Positions 28,441 to 38,900 of a stretch of DNA of 64,000 bases are shown here, in pieces (the stretch's first letter is position 1; each line of letters opens with the position of its first letter). The stretch spans positions 1-64,000 of the forward strand of contig NZ_JAHLQA010000046.1 of assembly GCF_018918125.1 (NCBI RefSeq), read 5' to 3'. Origin of the DNA: Blautia sp. MSJ-19. Lineage in GTDB: Bacteria; Bacillota; Clostridia; Lachnospirales; Lachnospiraceae. Position numbers and translations under genes: made by a program. Below the pieces are notes generated by a model, which ran no database searches, had not been told where the DNA came from, and worked only from the letters and a program-made list of their open reading frames with translations.

Positions 28441-30591
28441 TTATAACTCACATGATGTAACCTGGCAGATGTCTGCAACAGATTTACCTGCGTAGATCTG
28501 ATAGATACCTGGTTCTACTTTAAACATATGTGTTTCTTCGTCAAAGTATGTGAATGCATCTGGATCGAGATCGAGTTCGATGCGTCTGGATTCGCCTGCC
28601 GGAAGTTCAAGCTTGTCGAATGCCGCCAGCACTTTCTTTGGACGTTTAATGTCGGATTCTGGTTTGCCGACATAGATCTGAACGACTTCTTTTCCGTCCA
28701 TTTTACCTGTATTGGATACTTTCAGACTGACTCTTACCTGCGGTTTTTCTCCCGGCATTTTGAGGACTACTGCAAGTTCTGAAAGATCAAATTCTGTATA
28801 GGAAAGTCCATGTCCAAACGGGAAAAGCACCTCAATATCACTGGTATCATAATGACGGTATCCCACAAAAATATCTTCTGTGTACTCTACAGTTTTGCCT
28901 CCCGGGAACTCTCCAACGCTGTGTGCAGAGCAGTCGAGATGGGTTTTCGGAAAAGTCTCCGGAAGTCGTCCGGACGGATTTGCTTTGCCAAAAAGGACCT
29001 CTGCAAGTGCGGTTCCACCCTCCATTCCGGCGTACCACTGCCATACAAGAGTCTTTGCATTATCTATCCACGGCATCTCCACTGGTGAACCGGAAACCAT
29101 GATCACGACAGTATCTGGATTGACATCCAGGACCTCCTCAATCAGCTTATCCTGCTCATATGGAAGTTTCATATCCGGTCTGTCATGTCCTTCCAGATCC
29201 TGCAGATGATTCTGCCCACCGATCAGGATAACTGTCTCATACTGTCCTGCTTTTTCTACTGCTTCTGCTCTTAAGGCGCGGCGTTTTTCTTCCAGTTCCT
29301 GGCTTGCTTTTCTGGCTTCACCGGTGGAACCACCACCGTTTTCCAGGCTGTCTGCCTGCCAGTTGACATCACTGTTCTGCGCTTCCATATCGTCTGCAAA
29401 ATATCCCTGAACAAAGTCAATCTGAGTATTTCCACCGAGTAGTTTCTTGATTCCGAGAAGCGGGGAAATTTCGTAAAGTGCCTTGATTTCTGCACTTCCA
29501 CCACCATTGGAGTGAATACGGTTTGCATTATCTCCAATGACCAGAATACGGTTTGTTTTCTGTGAGAGAGGAAGTTTTTTATCCTCATTTTTCAGGAGTA
29601 CTACGGATTCTCTGGCGGTTTCCAGAACGCTCTGACGATGCTCCGAAATGTTGTAGCAGCCTGCTTTTCGCTGGTCTTTTTCTTCCCCGATCATGTGCAG
29701 ACGGAACATCATTCGGAGGATGTTTCGAACCTTTTCATCGAGCAGTTCCTCCGCAACTTCACCTTTTTCTACTGCTTCTTTCAACGGCTGTGCCATGCAG
29801 TATTCATCGAAATTATAGGTGACAGACATCTCAATATCAAGGCCGCTTTCCGCTGCTTCTTTTGTCTTGTGAACAGCTCCCCAGTCGGATACGACCATGC
29901 CGTCATATCCCCATTCTTTACGAAGGATTTCATTCAGAAGCTCTTTGTTTTCACAGCAGTGTTTTCCTTTGTAAAGATTATAGGCTCCCATTATGGAATA
30001 GGACTTCTGTGCAGCTTTTTTGAATGCCGGGAAATAGATTTCTCTTGCTGCACGATCACTGACTTTGACATCTACCCAGAGACGTTCTGTCTCCTGGTTA
30101 TTGATCGCAAAATGCTTCACACAGGCCGCCACATCTGCGGTCTGGACACCCTCAATCACCGGCACTGCCATCTCGCCGCTCAGGTACGGATCTTCACTCA
30201 TATATTCGAAATTTCGTCCACAGAGAGGACTTCTTTTGATGTTGATCCCCGGTGCGAGAATGACATCTTTTCCACGTCCTCTTGCCTCTTCTCCGAGGAC
30301 TTTTCCTGTCTCATAGGCAAGCTTTCTGTTCCATGTGGATGCCAGTGCACTGTTGCTTGGGAGGTAGGTCACATAGTCGTCGCTGTTCCCCACCGGAACC
30401 CAGGAATCGTCAGGAAATTCATTGCGGACTCCCATCGGACCGTCAGACATCTTGACTGGCGGAATCCCCAGGCGCTCAACTCCTTCTGTGCGAAAAAGCC
30501 CTGCACCGTGGATCATTCCGATCTTTTCATCGAGAGTCAGTTCTTTTATCAGATCTTCGATCTGCTTTTCGATCTTTTCATTTTTCTGCAT
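28441..30591 (-). CDS. GH3 beta-glucosidase
   Basis: A 716-residue glycoside hydrolase family 3 enzyme without signal peptide, so cytosolic. It has the N-terminal barrel with KMSDGPMGVR, substrate-binding KHFAINNQETER, and the nucleophile Asp236 in VVSDWGAVH; then the alpha/beta sandwich with the acid/base region, and a C-terminal fibronectin-like domain (SNTGKMDGKEVVQIYV). Such enzymes release glucose, or xylose in some members, from beta-linked oligosaccharides. GAGGAG lies before the ATG. It follows the GH31 gene on the same strand with a hairpin between them. Together with the alpha-xylosidase it fits breakdown of xyloglucan oligosaccharides. Confidence 0.92.
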   Translation of the reverse strand: MQKNEKIEKQIEDLIKELTLDEKIGMIHGAGLFRTEGVERLGIPPVKMSDGPMGVRNEFPDDSWVPVGNSDDYVTYLPSNSALASTWNRKLAYETGKVLGEEARGRGKDVILAPGINIKRSPLCGRNFEYMSEDPYLSGEMAVPVIEGVQTADVAACVKHFAINNQETERLWVDVKVSDRAAREIYFPAFKKAAQKSYSIMGAYNLYKGKHCCENKELLNEILRKEWGYDGMVVSDWGAVHKTKEAAESGLDIEMSVTYNFDEYCMAQPLKEAVEKGEVAEELLDEKVRNILRMMFRLHMIGEEKDQRKAGCYNISEHRQSVLETARESVVLLKNEDKKLPLSQKTNRILVIGDNANRIHSNGGGSAEIKALYEISPLLGIKKLLGGNTQIDFVQGYFADDMEAQNSDVNWQADSLENGGGSTGEARKASQELEEKRRALRAEAVEKAGQYETVILIGGQNHLQDLEGHDRPDMKLPYEQDKLIEEVLDVNPDTVVIMVSGSPVEMPWIDNAKTLVWQWYAGMEGGTALAEVLFGKANPSGRLPETFPKTHLDCSAHSVGEFPGGKTVEYTEDIFVGYRHYDTSDIEVLFPFGHGLSYTEFDLSELAVVLKMPGEKPQVRVSLKVSNTGKMDGKEVVQIYVGKPESDIKRPKKVLAAFDKLELPAGESRRIELDLDPDAFTYFDEETHMFKVEPGIYQIYAGKSVADICQVTSCEL

Positions 30592-30614
30592 TTTTTAACT
30601 CCTCATTTACAAAA

Positions 30615-30659
30615 CAAACCGGCTATCGAATATATATCTGTCAATTGATAACCGGTTTG
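30615..30659 (-). terminator. Hairpin between GH31 and GH3 genes
   Basis: On the minus strand CAAACCGGTTATC pairs with GATAGCCGGTTTG (one G-U pair) and is followed by TTTTGT. The T-run is short, so it may be a partial terminator that reduces GH3 relative to GH31, or a full one with a separate GH3 promoter not recognised. Confidence 0.65.
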
Positions 30660-30689
30660 CAGCTTTTATAGTTTCTCTTTATTTATACA

Positions 30690-33029
30690 TTACAGAGTTA
30701 CTGTGATCTGTGCGTTTCCTGCACATTTGATCACTGTATCATTGTCCTTTATCTGGTACTCTGCGCCCTGTACATCTTTCGCGATCTCATTTACAAGAAC
30801 GATGCTGCAAGGTTTCTTTGCCTGTACCTGGATCTCAACTTTGCCACCATTTCTTTCAGCAAATACAGTTGCCTCTACCTGTCTGTCCATTCCGCAGACA
30901 AATGTAGAAGCTTTTCCACCGTCTGTAAGAGAATATGCTCTGATCTCCACATTTTCCGCATAATCATAGTCCGGTTTCATCTTTTCCTGTCCGACTGCGA
31001 TCAGACTGTTTTCTCTTGCAAATACAGGAATGCTGAGGTATCCGCAGTGCTCCTCATACCATTTGCCGCCTTCTTTGACTTCACCTGTCAGATAGTGTGT
31101 CCAGGTTCCCTCCGGCAGATAATAGATGGCTTTGCTTTCATCGTTAAAGATCGGTGCTACAAGGAGAGAATCACCAAGCATGTACTGTTTGTCCAGGTAT
31201 GAGCAGTTACGGTCCTGTGTAAATTCCATGACCATGCTTCGCATCATAGGAACGCCTGTGGCAGCAGTTTCGATAGAATTTCTGTACAGGTACGGCATGA
31301 GCTGTGCTTTTACCTCTGTGAAATAACGCACAACATCTACTGCTTCTTCATCGTAAGCCCACGGTACACGGTAGGAAGTGCTTCCGTGCAGTCTGGAATG
31401 AGAAGACATCAGACCGAATGCAGCCCAGCGTTTGTAAACATCCGGTGTGGAAGTGCTTTCAAAACCGCCGATATCATGGCTCCAGTAACCAAATCCGGAC
31501 ATGGTAAGGGAGAGTCCTCCACGAAGACTTTCTTCCATGGATACATAGTCAGACCAGCAGTCACCGCCCCAGTGTACCGGGAATTTCTGTCCGCCGACAG
31601 TTGCGGAACGGGCGAACAGAACAGCCTCACCTTTGCCTCTCTTGCGCTCCAGAAGTTCAAATACTGTTTTGTTGTAAAGATAGGTATAATAGTTGTGCAT
31701 TTTTTCCGGAGCAGATCCGTCTGCATAGACACAGTTGACCGGGATCCTCTCGCCAAAATCTGTCTTAAAGCAGTCAACGCCCATGTCGAGAAGGACTTCC
31801 AGTTTGTCCTGGAACCACTTGCATGCTTCCGGATTTGTGAAGTCAACAAGTGCCATTCCCGGCTGCCACATATCCCACTGCCATACATCACCGTTCGGTC
31901 GTTTGATAAAGTATCCGTGCTCTTTTCCCTCTGCAAAAAGTACAGATTCCTGTGCAATATATGGATTGATCCATACGCAGATGTTGAGTCCTTTTGCCTT
32001 GATCCTGCTGAGCATTCCTTCCGGGTCCGGGAATACACGGGTATCCCACAGAAAATCTGACCAGTGGAAATCTTTCATCCAGAAACAGTCAAAATGGAAC
32101 ACACGAAGTCCGATTCCACGGTCCAGCATGCCATCTACAAAGCTCATAACTGTCTCTTCATCATAGTTTGTTGTGAAGGATGTGGAAAGCCAGAGACCAT
32201 AGGTCCACGGTGCCGGAAGGGACGGTTTTCCTGTGAGATCTGTGTAGCGTTTCAGGACATCTTTCATGGTCGGTCCGTTGATCACGAAGTAATCCAGGCT
32301 CTCTCCTTTTACGGAAAATTCTACCTTTGTCACCTGCTCGGTTCCTACTTCAAAGGAAACTTTATCAGAGCTGTTTACGAATACACCGTAACCTTTATCT
32401 GTCAGATAAAATGGAATATTTTTGTAGGACTGGTCAGTGCTTGTACCGCCGTCTTCATTCCAGATATCAACAGACTGTCCGTTTCTTACCAGTGCTCCGA
32501 AACGTTCGCCAAGTCCGTAGACATGCTCATTTACATCAATGCCAAGCTGCTGCCGCATGTAAGCTTTGCCTTCCGGGTCCATATCATAGGCAAAACCGGT
32601 CCACTGGGTACGCATGTAGGCAAGGTCTCTTCCGCTGCTTGCAGTCAGAATTTTGTCGTCTCTTTCATAAGACATGCTCCAGTTTTTCTTGTTGATGCGA
32701 AGGGAAAGATTTCCTGCTCTTACAAGGATCTCATCTTCTGTTTCTTCTACATCCATCGCACGGTTTTCGTCCAGATTCAGGTCAAATTTCGGGCTGTGAT
32801 CTTCCACTCCCAGATAATGACTTGTCTGTACACGGATCACGTCCTCCGCCGGTGCTGTGATCCTGATCGTAAGGTTGATTCCACCAAGAGTATCGCCTCT
32901 GTGCGCAATATGATGTGTCGGTGCACAGATCACAACTTCATGGTCATTCCTGTTTACAAAATAAGCTTCCTGTGGCGCAAAGCATTCAATTCCTTCCTTC
33001 TGCAGCCAGCATCCATTTCCGAATTTCAT
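30690..33029 (-). CDS. yicI: GH31 alpha-xylosidase (YicI-like)
   Basis: A 779-residue GH31 enzyme close in length and sequence to E. coli YicI (772). It hydrolyses alpha-1,6-xylosyl residues such as those in isoprimeverose and xyloglucan oligosaccharides. The nucleophile is Asp424 in KTDFGERIP; FARSATVGGQKFPVHWGGDC, SGFGYWSHDIGGFE and SSHSRLHGS follow the YicI pattern. There is no signal peptide. AAAGGAG precedes the ATG, and a TATAAT at 33066-33071 probably marks its promoter, with no clear -35. First gene of a GH31-GH3 unit. Confidence 0.93.
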   Translation of the reverse strand: MKFGNGCWLQKEGIECFAPQEAYFVNRNDHEVVICAPTHHIAHRGDTLGGINLTIRITAPAEDVIRVQTSHYLGVEDHSPKFDLNLDENRAMDVEETEDEILVRAGNLSLRINKKNWSMSYERDDKILTASSGRDLAYMRTQWTGFAYDMDPEGKAYMRQQLGIDVNEHVYGLGERFGALVRNGQSVDIWNEDGGTSTDQSYKNIPFYLTDKGYGVFVNSSDKVSFEVGTEQVTKVEFSVKGESLDYFVINGPTMKDVLKRYTDLTGKPSLPAPWTYGLWLSTSFTTNYDEETVMSFVDGMLDRGIGLRVFHFDCFWMKDFHWSDFLWDTRVFPDPEGMLSRIKAKGLNICVWINPYIAQESVLFAEGKEHGYFIKRPNGDVWQWDMWQPGMALVDFTNPEACKWFQDKLEVLLDMGVDCFKTDFGERIPVNCVYADGSAPEKMHNYYTYLYNKTVFELLERKRGKGEAVLFARSATVGGQKFPVHWGGDCWSDYVSMEESLRGGLSLTMSGFGYWSHDIGGFESTSTPDVYKRWAAFGLMSSHSRLHGSTSYRVPWAYDEEAVDVVRYFTEVKAQLMPYLYRNSIETAATGVPMMRSMVMEFTQDRNCSYLDKQYMLGDSLLVAPIFNDESKAIYYLPEGTWTHYLTGEVKEGGKWYEEHCGYLSIPVFARENSLIAVGQEKMKPDYDYAENVEIRAYSLTDGGKASTFVCGMDRQVEATVFAERNGGKVEIQVQAKKPCSIVLVNEIAKDVQGAEYQIKDNDTVIKCAGNAQITVTL

Positions 33030-33199
33030 ATATCCATACTCCTTTATATATCATTCTTTTTCTCCATTATACAAAGCAGTGACAAATAAAAATACTGGCA
33101 GAATTCATTGAAAAATACGCTACTTTTTAGACATCAGGTGATGCCGCCGACATAAGAAAGTTCTCGACCAAATATTACTCAAATTAAATTTCATGCATA

Positions 33200-33230
33200 T
33201 TGACGTATTCCCATGTTTTTATGGTATCAT
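33200..33230 (+). promoter_or_regulatory. Candidate promoter of the small gene
   Basis: TTGACG (33200-33205) and TATCAT (33225-33230) with a 19-base spacer, slightly long, stand about 57 bases before the ATG of the 75-residue protein. Confidence 0.4.
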
Positions 33231-33286
33231 AATAGATATTATCCATATTGGAAACCGTGGTCATATTTTAAAGGAGTGTGATAATT

Positions 33287-33514
33287 ATGTCCAGTATAAA
33301 AGAACGAATTTTCGGAGCTGTTACCGTCATGAGCGAAGAGGATGCGCAAAAAGTCTGGGATCTGATTCTCTCCACTTTTGCTCTTGATAATATCGAACAG
33401 GTTGTGCCTGACCCTGACGAACAGGCAATTATGAACGCCTATAAAAATGGCGATCCTGATTATCAGCCATCTGTTTCTCAGGAAGATTTGCTTAAAGAAT
33501 TGAATTTAGAATAG
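33287..33514 (+). CDS. Small acidic protein of unknown function (75 aa)
   Basis: A 75-residue protein with a good AAAGGAG ribosome binding site ten bases before the ATG. It is acidic and mostly helical by composition (SSIKERIFGAVTVMSEEDAQ), with no membrane segment or metal motif. The second half (PDPDEQAIMNAYKNGDPDY) has an antitoxin-like look, as in short RelB or Phd proteins, but no toxin gene is next to it, so no function is claimed. It is the only plus-strand gene among minus-strand glycosidase genes and is followed five bases after its stop by the GCATCG repeat array. Confidence 0.6.
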   Translation: MSSIKERIFGAVTVMSEEDAQKVWDLILSTFALDNIEQVVPDPDEQAIMNAYKNGDPDYQPSVSQEDLLKELNLE

Positions 33515-33519
33515 CTTCT

Positions 33520-33770
33520 GCATCGGCAAACGTGCTCATTCTCCCAATCGATGCCAATAAACCACTATAACAAATCTGGCAAGCATCGAAAAATATCCAA
33601 CCATTCTCTCCGATGCTGACAACTTGATAAAACCAGCATATTGAGCATCGAGAATTACGCTATCTTTCAATCCGATGCCTGTTAATCAATATAACGGCTC
33701 TATTAGACATCGAGAAACACACACACCCGCCAAATCCGATGCAAACAGCTTATCAAAGTAGATTTGTCAG
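33520..33770. repeat. Four tandem 62-64 bp units with alternating GCATCG / CGATGC
   Basis: GCATCG at 33520, 33583, 33645 and (as ACATCG) 33707; CGATGC at 33549, 33611, 33673 and 33737. Unit lengths are 63, 62, 62 and about 64. Within each unit the two hexamers are inverted and can form a 6-bp stem with a 22-24 base loop. Beyond the hexamers only short stretches (GAGAA after GCATCG, AATC before CGATGC, ATAAC in the second half) are conserved. Successive hexamers lie 28-34 bases apart, near three helical turns. Not a CRISPR. Confidence 0.8.
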
Positions 33771-33805
33771 TATTTTGGGGGATACTTCCCCATTAATATC
33801 TGCAT

Positions 33806-33879
33806 AAAAAAAGTTCCTGGCAAAATGCCTAATGTCATTTAGATAAAGATGACATTGGCAAAATGCCGGGAACTTTTTT
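33806..33879. terminator. Bidirectional terminator
   Basis: AAAAAAAGTTCC... AATGTCAT (33806-33837) pairs with ATGACATT...GGAACTTTTTT up to 33879. The inner blocks GGCAAAATGCC and GGCAAAATGCC are themselves near-palindromic. T-runs on both strands; it ends the GH42 transcript on the minus strand. Confidence 0.85.
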
Positions 33880-33891
33880 CTATTTTATTCT

Positions 33892-35916
33892 TTATTTTCT
33901 TTTCTTCAGAATCCTTGTCTGCAGTGGAGCCATGACTTCGCTTTCGGTTCCGTAGAGCAGTTCATACTCTGCCGGGACAGCGACGGTCTGTGGTTTACGT
34001 GCGTAGTTCTGGATGAAGAGGTATTCGGTGTCTTCGCTTTCTCTCACGGTTACGGCAACACCTTCCGGAATGAATTCGATCGGGGATTTCAGTCCTGCTT
34101 CTGCAGCTACTCTGCCGTAGAAGTCCTGATAGAATCCAAGTTCCATATCCGCGCATACATAGTATACATGACCTTTGCCGAATGCTTTGTGTGTCAGTAC
34201 CGGGTAGCCCTGATAGAAGTCCTCGCCGTAGCGCATCAGCACTTCTGCGTCAGAAACTTCAACCAGTTCGCAGAGGTTTTTGCAGGAATATACATTGCTG
34301 ATTCCAAGGTAGCTTCCTGCCTGTGGAATCGCATGGTTTTCTTCCCAGTCATAGAGAGCGTCGATCTCTGCACTGCGGATTCCTGTTACATCCATCAGAC
34401 CATACGGAGTTCCGTCAAGGAAACATTTGTCTGTACCGTCTACCAGTCCGGACCAGTAGGAAAGCACCAGAGTTCCACCGTTTTCCACGTAAGTACGGAG
34501 TTTTTCTTCGTATCCGTCTTTGAACATATATGCCATCGGAGCTGCCAGAACTTTGTAGTCTGCAAGGTCATGTTCCATTGCAATAATGTCAACATTCAGT
34601 CCCTGTTCTCTCAGTGCACGGTAGTTCTTCTGCACATTTTCACGATAATGCATGTCTTCATTTCTCGGTCCCTGTACATCAGCGATCGCCCAGTCATTTT
34701 CACGGTCATAGAGAACAGCTGCCTGGGATTTCATGTTAGTTCCAACAGTCTCCTGGATCTGTTCCAGAACCTCTCCAACCTCTGTTACTTCACGGAAAAC
34801 ACGGGTATCTTCTTTACCGTAATGATCGATCACAGCACCGTGGAATTTCTCGGAAGCCCCCTGACTCTGACGGAGCTGGAAGTACAGGACACTGTCAGAA
34901 CCATGAGCAACTGCCTGGAGAGAACCTGCCAGAAGCATTCCCGGTTTCTTAAGTTTGTTGATCGGTTTCCAGTTGGTTGCAGACGGGCAGGATTCCATGA
35001 GAAGGAACGGTGCTTTCTTGATGCTTCGCATCAGGTCGTGCTGCATTGCCGCATCAACAGCTGTGATATATTCCTCTTTTTTGTGCCATCCCGGATAGTT
35101 ATCCCAGGATACAATATCGAGAACATCTTTGAATTTCTTGTAATCCAGACCGTCAAAATCATACATCAGATTGGCGGTTACAGGCAGTTCAGAACCGCCT
35201 TCACGGATCGCATCAACCTCATTTTTGATAAAGTCGATCGTCTGATCTGTGACAAAACGTTTCCAGTCAAGTTTCAGTGCATGAAGTTCATTTTCACCCT
35301 TTGTGGACGGACTTTCGATCTGATCAAAACTGTTGTAAATATGGCTCCAGAATGTGGTACACCAGCTCTTGTTGAGATTTTCGATCGTGCCATATTTCTC
35401 TTTCAGCCATTCTCTGAACTTCGCCTGACACAGCGGGCAGTGGCATTCTCCGCTGAACTCATTGGAAATGTGCCACAGCATAACTGCCGGATGTTTGCCG
35501 AATCTTTCGGCTAATTTCTTATCGATCGCATGGACTTTTTCTCTGTATACCGGAGAGGTAAAGCAGTGATTGTGCCTGCCGCCGAAGAATCTTCTTGTTC
35601 TGTCCGGGTCCATACGAAGAACTTCTTCGTATTTGTCTGCCATCCATTTTGGTCTTGCTCCTGACGGAGTTGCAAGGATCGTATAGATGCCTTCTTTGTA
35701 AAGATTATTGATGATCTCTTCCAGCCAGTCGAAGTTATATTTTCCTTCTTCCGGTTCCAGAACAGCCCAGGAAAAAATTCCTACAGATACTGTATTGATG
35801 TGTGCTTTTTTGAAATATTCGATGTCTTTCTGAAGAATATCCGGGCGGTCAAGCCACTGCTCCGGGTTATAATCTCCACCGTGAAGGTAACGTCCGTATT
35901 TAATCTGTTTAGCCAT
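33892..35916 (-). CDS. GH42 beta-galactosidase
   Basis: A 674-residue GH42 enzyme, usual length. The catalytic barrel has the acid/base Glu153 in WHISNEF and the nucleophile Glu308 in LLMESCP. Cys118, Cys158, Cys160 and Cys163 form the zinc site known in this family. A trimerisation domain and short beta domain follow. No signal peptide, so it hydrolyses imported galactosides, typically short galacto-oligosaccharides or galactan fragments. It starts 11 bases after the GH2 gene, clearly the same operon, with GAGGAGACAAA before the ATG. Confidence 0.95.
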   Translation of the reverse strand: MAKQIKYGRYLHGGDYNPEQWLDRPDILQKDIEYFKKAHINTVSVGIFSWAVLEPEEGKYNFDWLEEIINNLYKEGIYTILATPSGARPKWMADKYEEVLRMDPDRTRRFFGGRHNHCFTSPVYREKVHAIDKKLAERFGKHPAVMLWHISNEFSGECHCPLCQAKFREWLKEKYGTIENLNKSWCTTFWSHIYNSFDQIESPSTKGENELHALKLDWKRFVTDQTIDFIKNEVDAIREGGSELPVTANLMYDFDGLDYKKFKDVLDIVSWDNYPGWHKKEEYITAVDAAMQHDLMRSIKKAPFLLMESCPSATNWKPINKLKKPGMLLAGSLQAVAHGSDSVLYFQLRQSQGASEKFHGAVIDHYGKEDTRVFREVTEVGEVLEQIQETVGTNMKSQAAVLYDRENDWAIADVQGPRNEDMHYRENVQKNYRALREQGLNVDIIAMEHDLADYKVLAAPMAYMFKDGYEEKLRTYVENGGTLVLSYWSGLVDGTDKCFLDGTPYGLMDVTGIRSAEIDALYDWEENHAIPQAGSYLGISNVYSCKNLCELVEVSDAEVLMRYGEDFYQGYPVLTHKAFGKGHVYYVCADMELGFYQDFYGRVAAEAGLKSPIEFIPEGVAVTVRESEDTEYLFIQNYARKPQTVAVPAEYELLYGTESEVMAPLQTRILKKRK

Positions 35917-35927
35917 TTTGTCTCCTC

Positions 35928-38900
35928 TTAAAGTCCCTTAAATACAAAGGAAAATTCCATCTTTTTGTCAGTTTTGAGTAAGTATTCTTCGTGTGTGCGT
36001 GCGCCCCAGCTGTCGTCACCGCCGATTCCCATCTGTTCTTTTGCGACACGTACAACCGTGTAATGAACTTCCGGAAGTTCGTATGGATGCATTGCATTTT
36101 CCATTTCATGTGGGGTGTATGGAAGTGCTGAGAACATCATCGGACCATTATTTTCATCCATCTCAAAGAGCATTCCTCTGCCCTTGCGGTCGGTTACTTT
36201 TGCCCAGCGTACTTCTTCTTTTGCTCCACATTCCTGTGGAACCATATATCTTGCCATGTTGTCTGCAACTTTGTTTGCATAGATGCCGAGTTTTGCACCT
36301 TTCTTACGATCAGAATAGGTCTCTGCCTCGCCAAGTCCGTACCATTCTACACGGTCATAGTCTGCATTGAATTTGAAGATCACACCAAATTCCGGCATAT
36401 CGCCAAGCTCTTTGACCGGGTCATAACTGAGAGTTGTTTTTACTCTTCCATCACCGGATACTTCGTAGGAAAGTCTGCATTCGCTGAGCGGTGTGGTCGG
36501 CATGAGATAAGTATAAGTTACTTTTACAGTCTTCTCATTCACTTCTACTTCCGGTGTATTTCCCGGGCCGTATGGTCCCTGGCGGAAGTCTTTGTGATTC
36601 AGATACATGCTGGCGATCTTCCACTGTCCGTAGCGCATTCCCATGAGATTTCCACAGTCATTGTCGGTTGGTGCACGCCAGAAATTCGGCTTCGGAATTG
36701 CCTCGATCATCTCTTTTCCGGCATATTTATAAGATACCAGCCCGCCGTTTAATACGGAGAAAAGCACTTCAAAGTGTGCACCTCTGACACCGATATTGTG
36801 TGTGCTGCGGATCACTTCTACGCCTTCCGGGCAAGCCTTTTTCGGCTCTTCAACCTGGTATACATACTGTCCAAAAGCCACCTCATGTCCTACTTCTGCC
36901 CATGCTTTATCCTCTTTCAAGTGGAAAGAAACCGTCACTGCATACTCGCCTGGTTTCTCTTCTTTCGCAAGCGGAAGTGCATAAGTTTCTTCACTTAACG
37001 GAGCAACTGCTGTTGCAAGGGAAGCCTTGCGGATCACTTTGCCATTCTTTGCAACGGTTACTTTACAGTCAAAAATATCTGTGTTTACAAACAGGTTTTT
37101 GTTGATGACTTTTACGCTGTCTGCACTGACTTCTGCTGTGATGTTCTGGTAGTTGAATTTGACTTCCTGCATCTTCGGAGAAGCATCTCTGTTTCCACCA
37201 TATGCGATACCATTTCCACTGAAGTTGTAGTCTGTCGGACGTTCTCCGAAGTCACCGCCATATGCCTGGAATTCTTTGCCGTAGCGGTCTTTTTTGTAGA
37301 TAGACTGGTCAATGTAATCCCAGATAAATCCGCCCTGATACTTCGGTTCTGTGTCTGTCAGATCTGTATATTTGTGCATTGCACCGCAGGAATTTCCCAT
37401 TGCGTGGGTATATTCACAGCAGATAAATGGCTTGGAACTGTCTTTTGCAAGGAACTCCTTGATCGCTTCTACAGACGGATACATCTGGCTTTCCATGTCG
37501 CTGGTATCGTTGTATCTGCGGTCGTGGCAAAGACCTTCATAGTGAACCAGACGAGTCGGATCTTCTTTATGGAAGAACTGTGACATTTCAAAAATATCCT
37601 TGCCTCCGAAGGACTCATTTCCGCAGGACCAGATCAGGATCGCAGCGTGGTTTTTGTCTCTCTGGTACATGGAATTTGCACGGTCAAGCATCATATCCAG
37701 CCATTCCGGTTTGTCATGCGGCACAACATAAGTGTAATCCTTTGTAAATTCAGCAACATCCCAGGAGCCGTGAGATTCCAGGTTTGTCTCATCGATCATA
37801 TAGATTCCATATTCATCGCAGAGCTGATAGATCAGGGATGCATCCGGATAATGGCAGGTACGGATCGCATTGATGTTGTTCTGCTTCATGGTCTTTAAGT
37901 CTTTGCGAAGTTCTTCTTCGGATACGTGCCTTCCGCTCACAGAACTGAATTCATGACGGTTCACACCCTTGAATACAATACGTTTTCCATTCAGTGTCAT
38001 GATGCCGTCTTTCATCTCGAAACGGCGGAATCCAACCTTCTGTGGAATCACTTCCTGAAGCTCTCCTGCCTCATTGTAAACATCCAGAGTCAGGTCATAA
38101 AGCTGCGGATCTTCTGCGCTCCAGAGTACCGGATCTTCTACTTTCCAGGAATAAATTTCTTCTCCGTCGAGTGCTTTTTTGTCCTCGATCACGGTCTCTC
38201 CGTCTTTGGAAAGAGTGATCTTAACTGTGCCTTTGCCCCAGGTATTTGTTCTGATCTCAAGTGCTGCTGCACTTAATGTTTCATCCGGGATCGCACGGAT
38301 CTGAAGATCATAAACATGAACTTCCGGTACAGTATAAAGGTAAACATCTCTGTAAATTCCGGAGAAACGGAAGAAGTCCTGGTCCTCGCACCAGCTGCTT
38401 GCTGTCCATTTGAATACCTGTGCTGCGAGCTTGTTTTCACCTTCTTTTACATACTCGGTCAGCTCAAATTCTGACGGTGTAAAAGAGTCTTCACTGTATC
38501 CGACAAAGTGTCCGTTGAGCCATAATGCAATGCCACTCTCTGCTCCCTGGAAGGAGATAAAGAGACGTTTTCCCTGCATTTCTTCCGGCACTTCAAAGTA
38601 TTTCACATAGCTTGCAACCGGATTGAAATGCTCTGGAATCTCGCCCGGATGAATGTCCTCGTGACCTTCCCACGGATACTGTACGTTGGCATACTGCGGT
38701 GCATCATATCCTTCCATCTGGATATGTGCCGGTACACGGATATCGTCCCAGTCTCTGCAGCAATATTCTTCTTTTTCGAATCCCGGAATCACACTTTCAT
38801 AGTTGCGTGCATAGTGGAATTTCCAGATTCCGTTGAGGTCATAACGGAAAGAAGTTTCTTTTTCCTGCGCTTCCTCTCCATCTCTGTAATATGTATGGTC

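Noticed and set aside
29638-30648. 336-residue open frame on the plus strand
   Set aside because: Antisense to the GH3 gene; Cys/Phe/His-rich composition typical of a shadow frame.
33520-33770. Reading the repeat array as a CRISPR
   Set aside because: The conserved part is only about six to ten bases, alternates in orientation, and there are no cas genes.
34168-35514. 448-residue open frame on the plus strand
   Set aside because: Antisense to GH42, whose catalytic motifs are intact.
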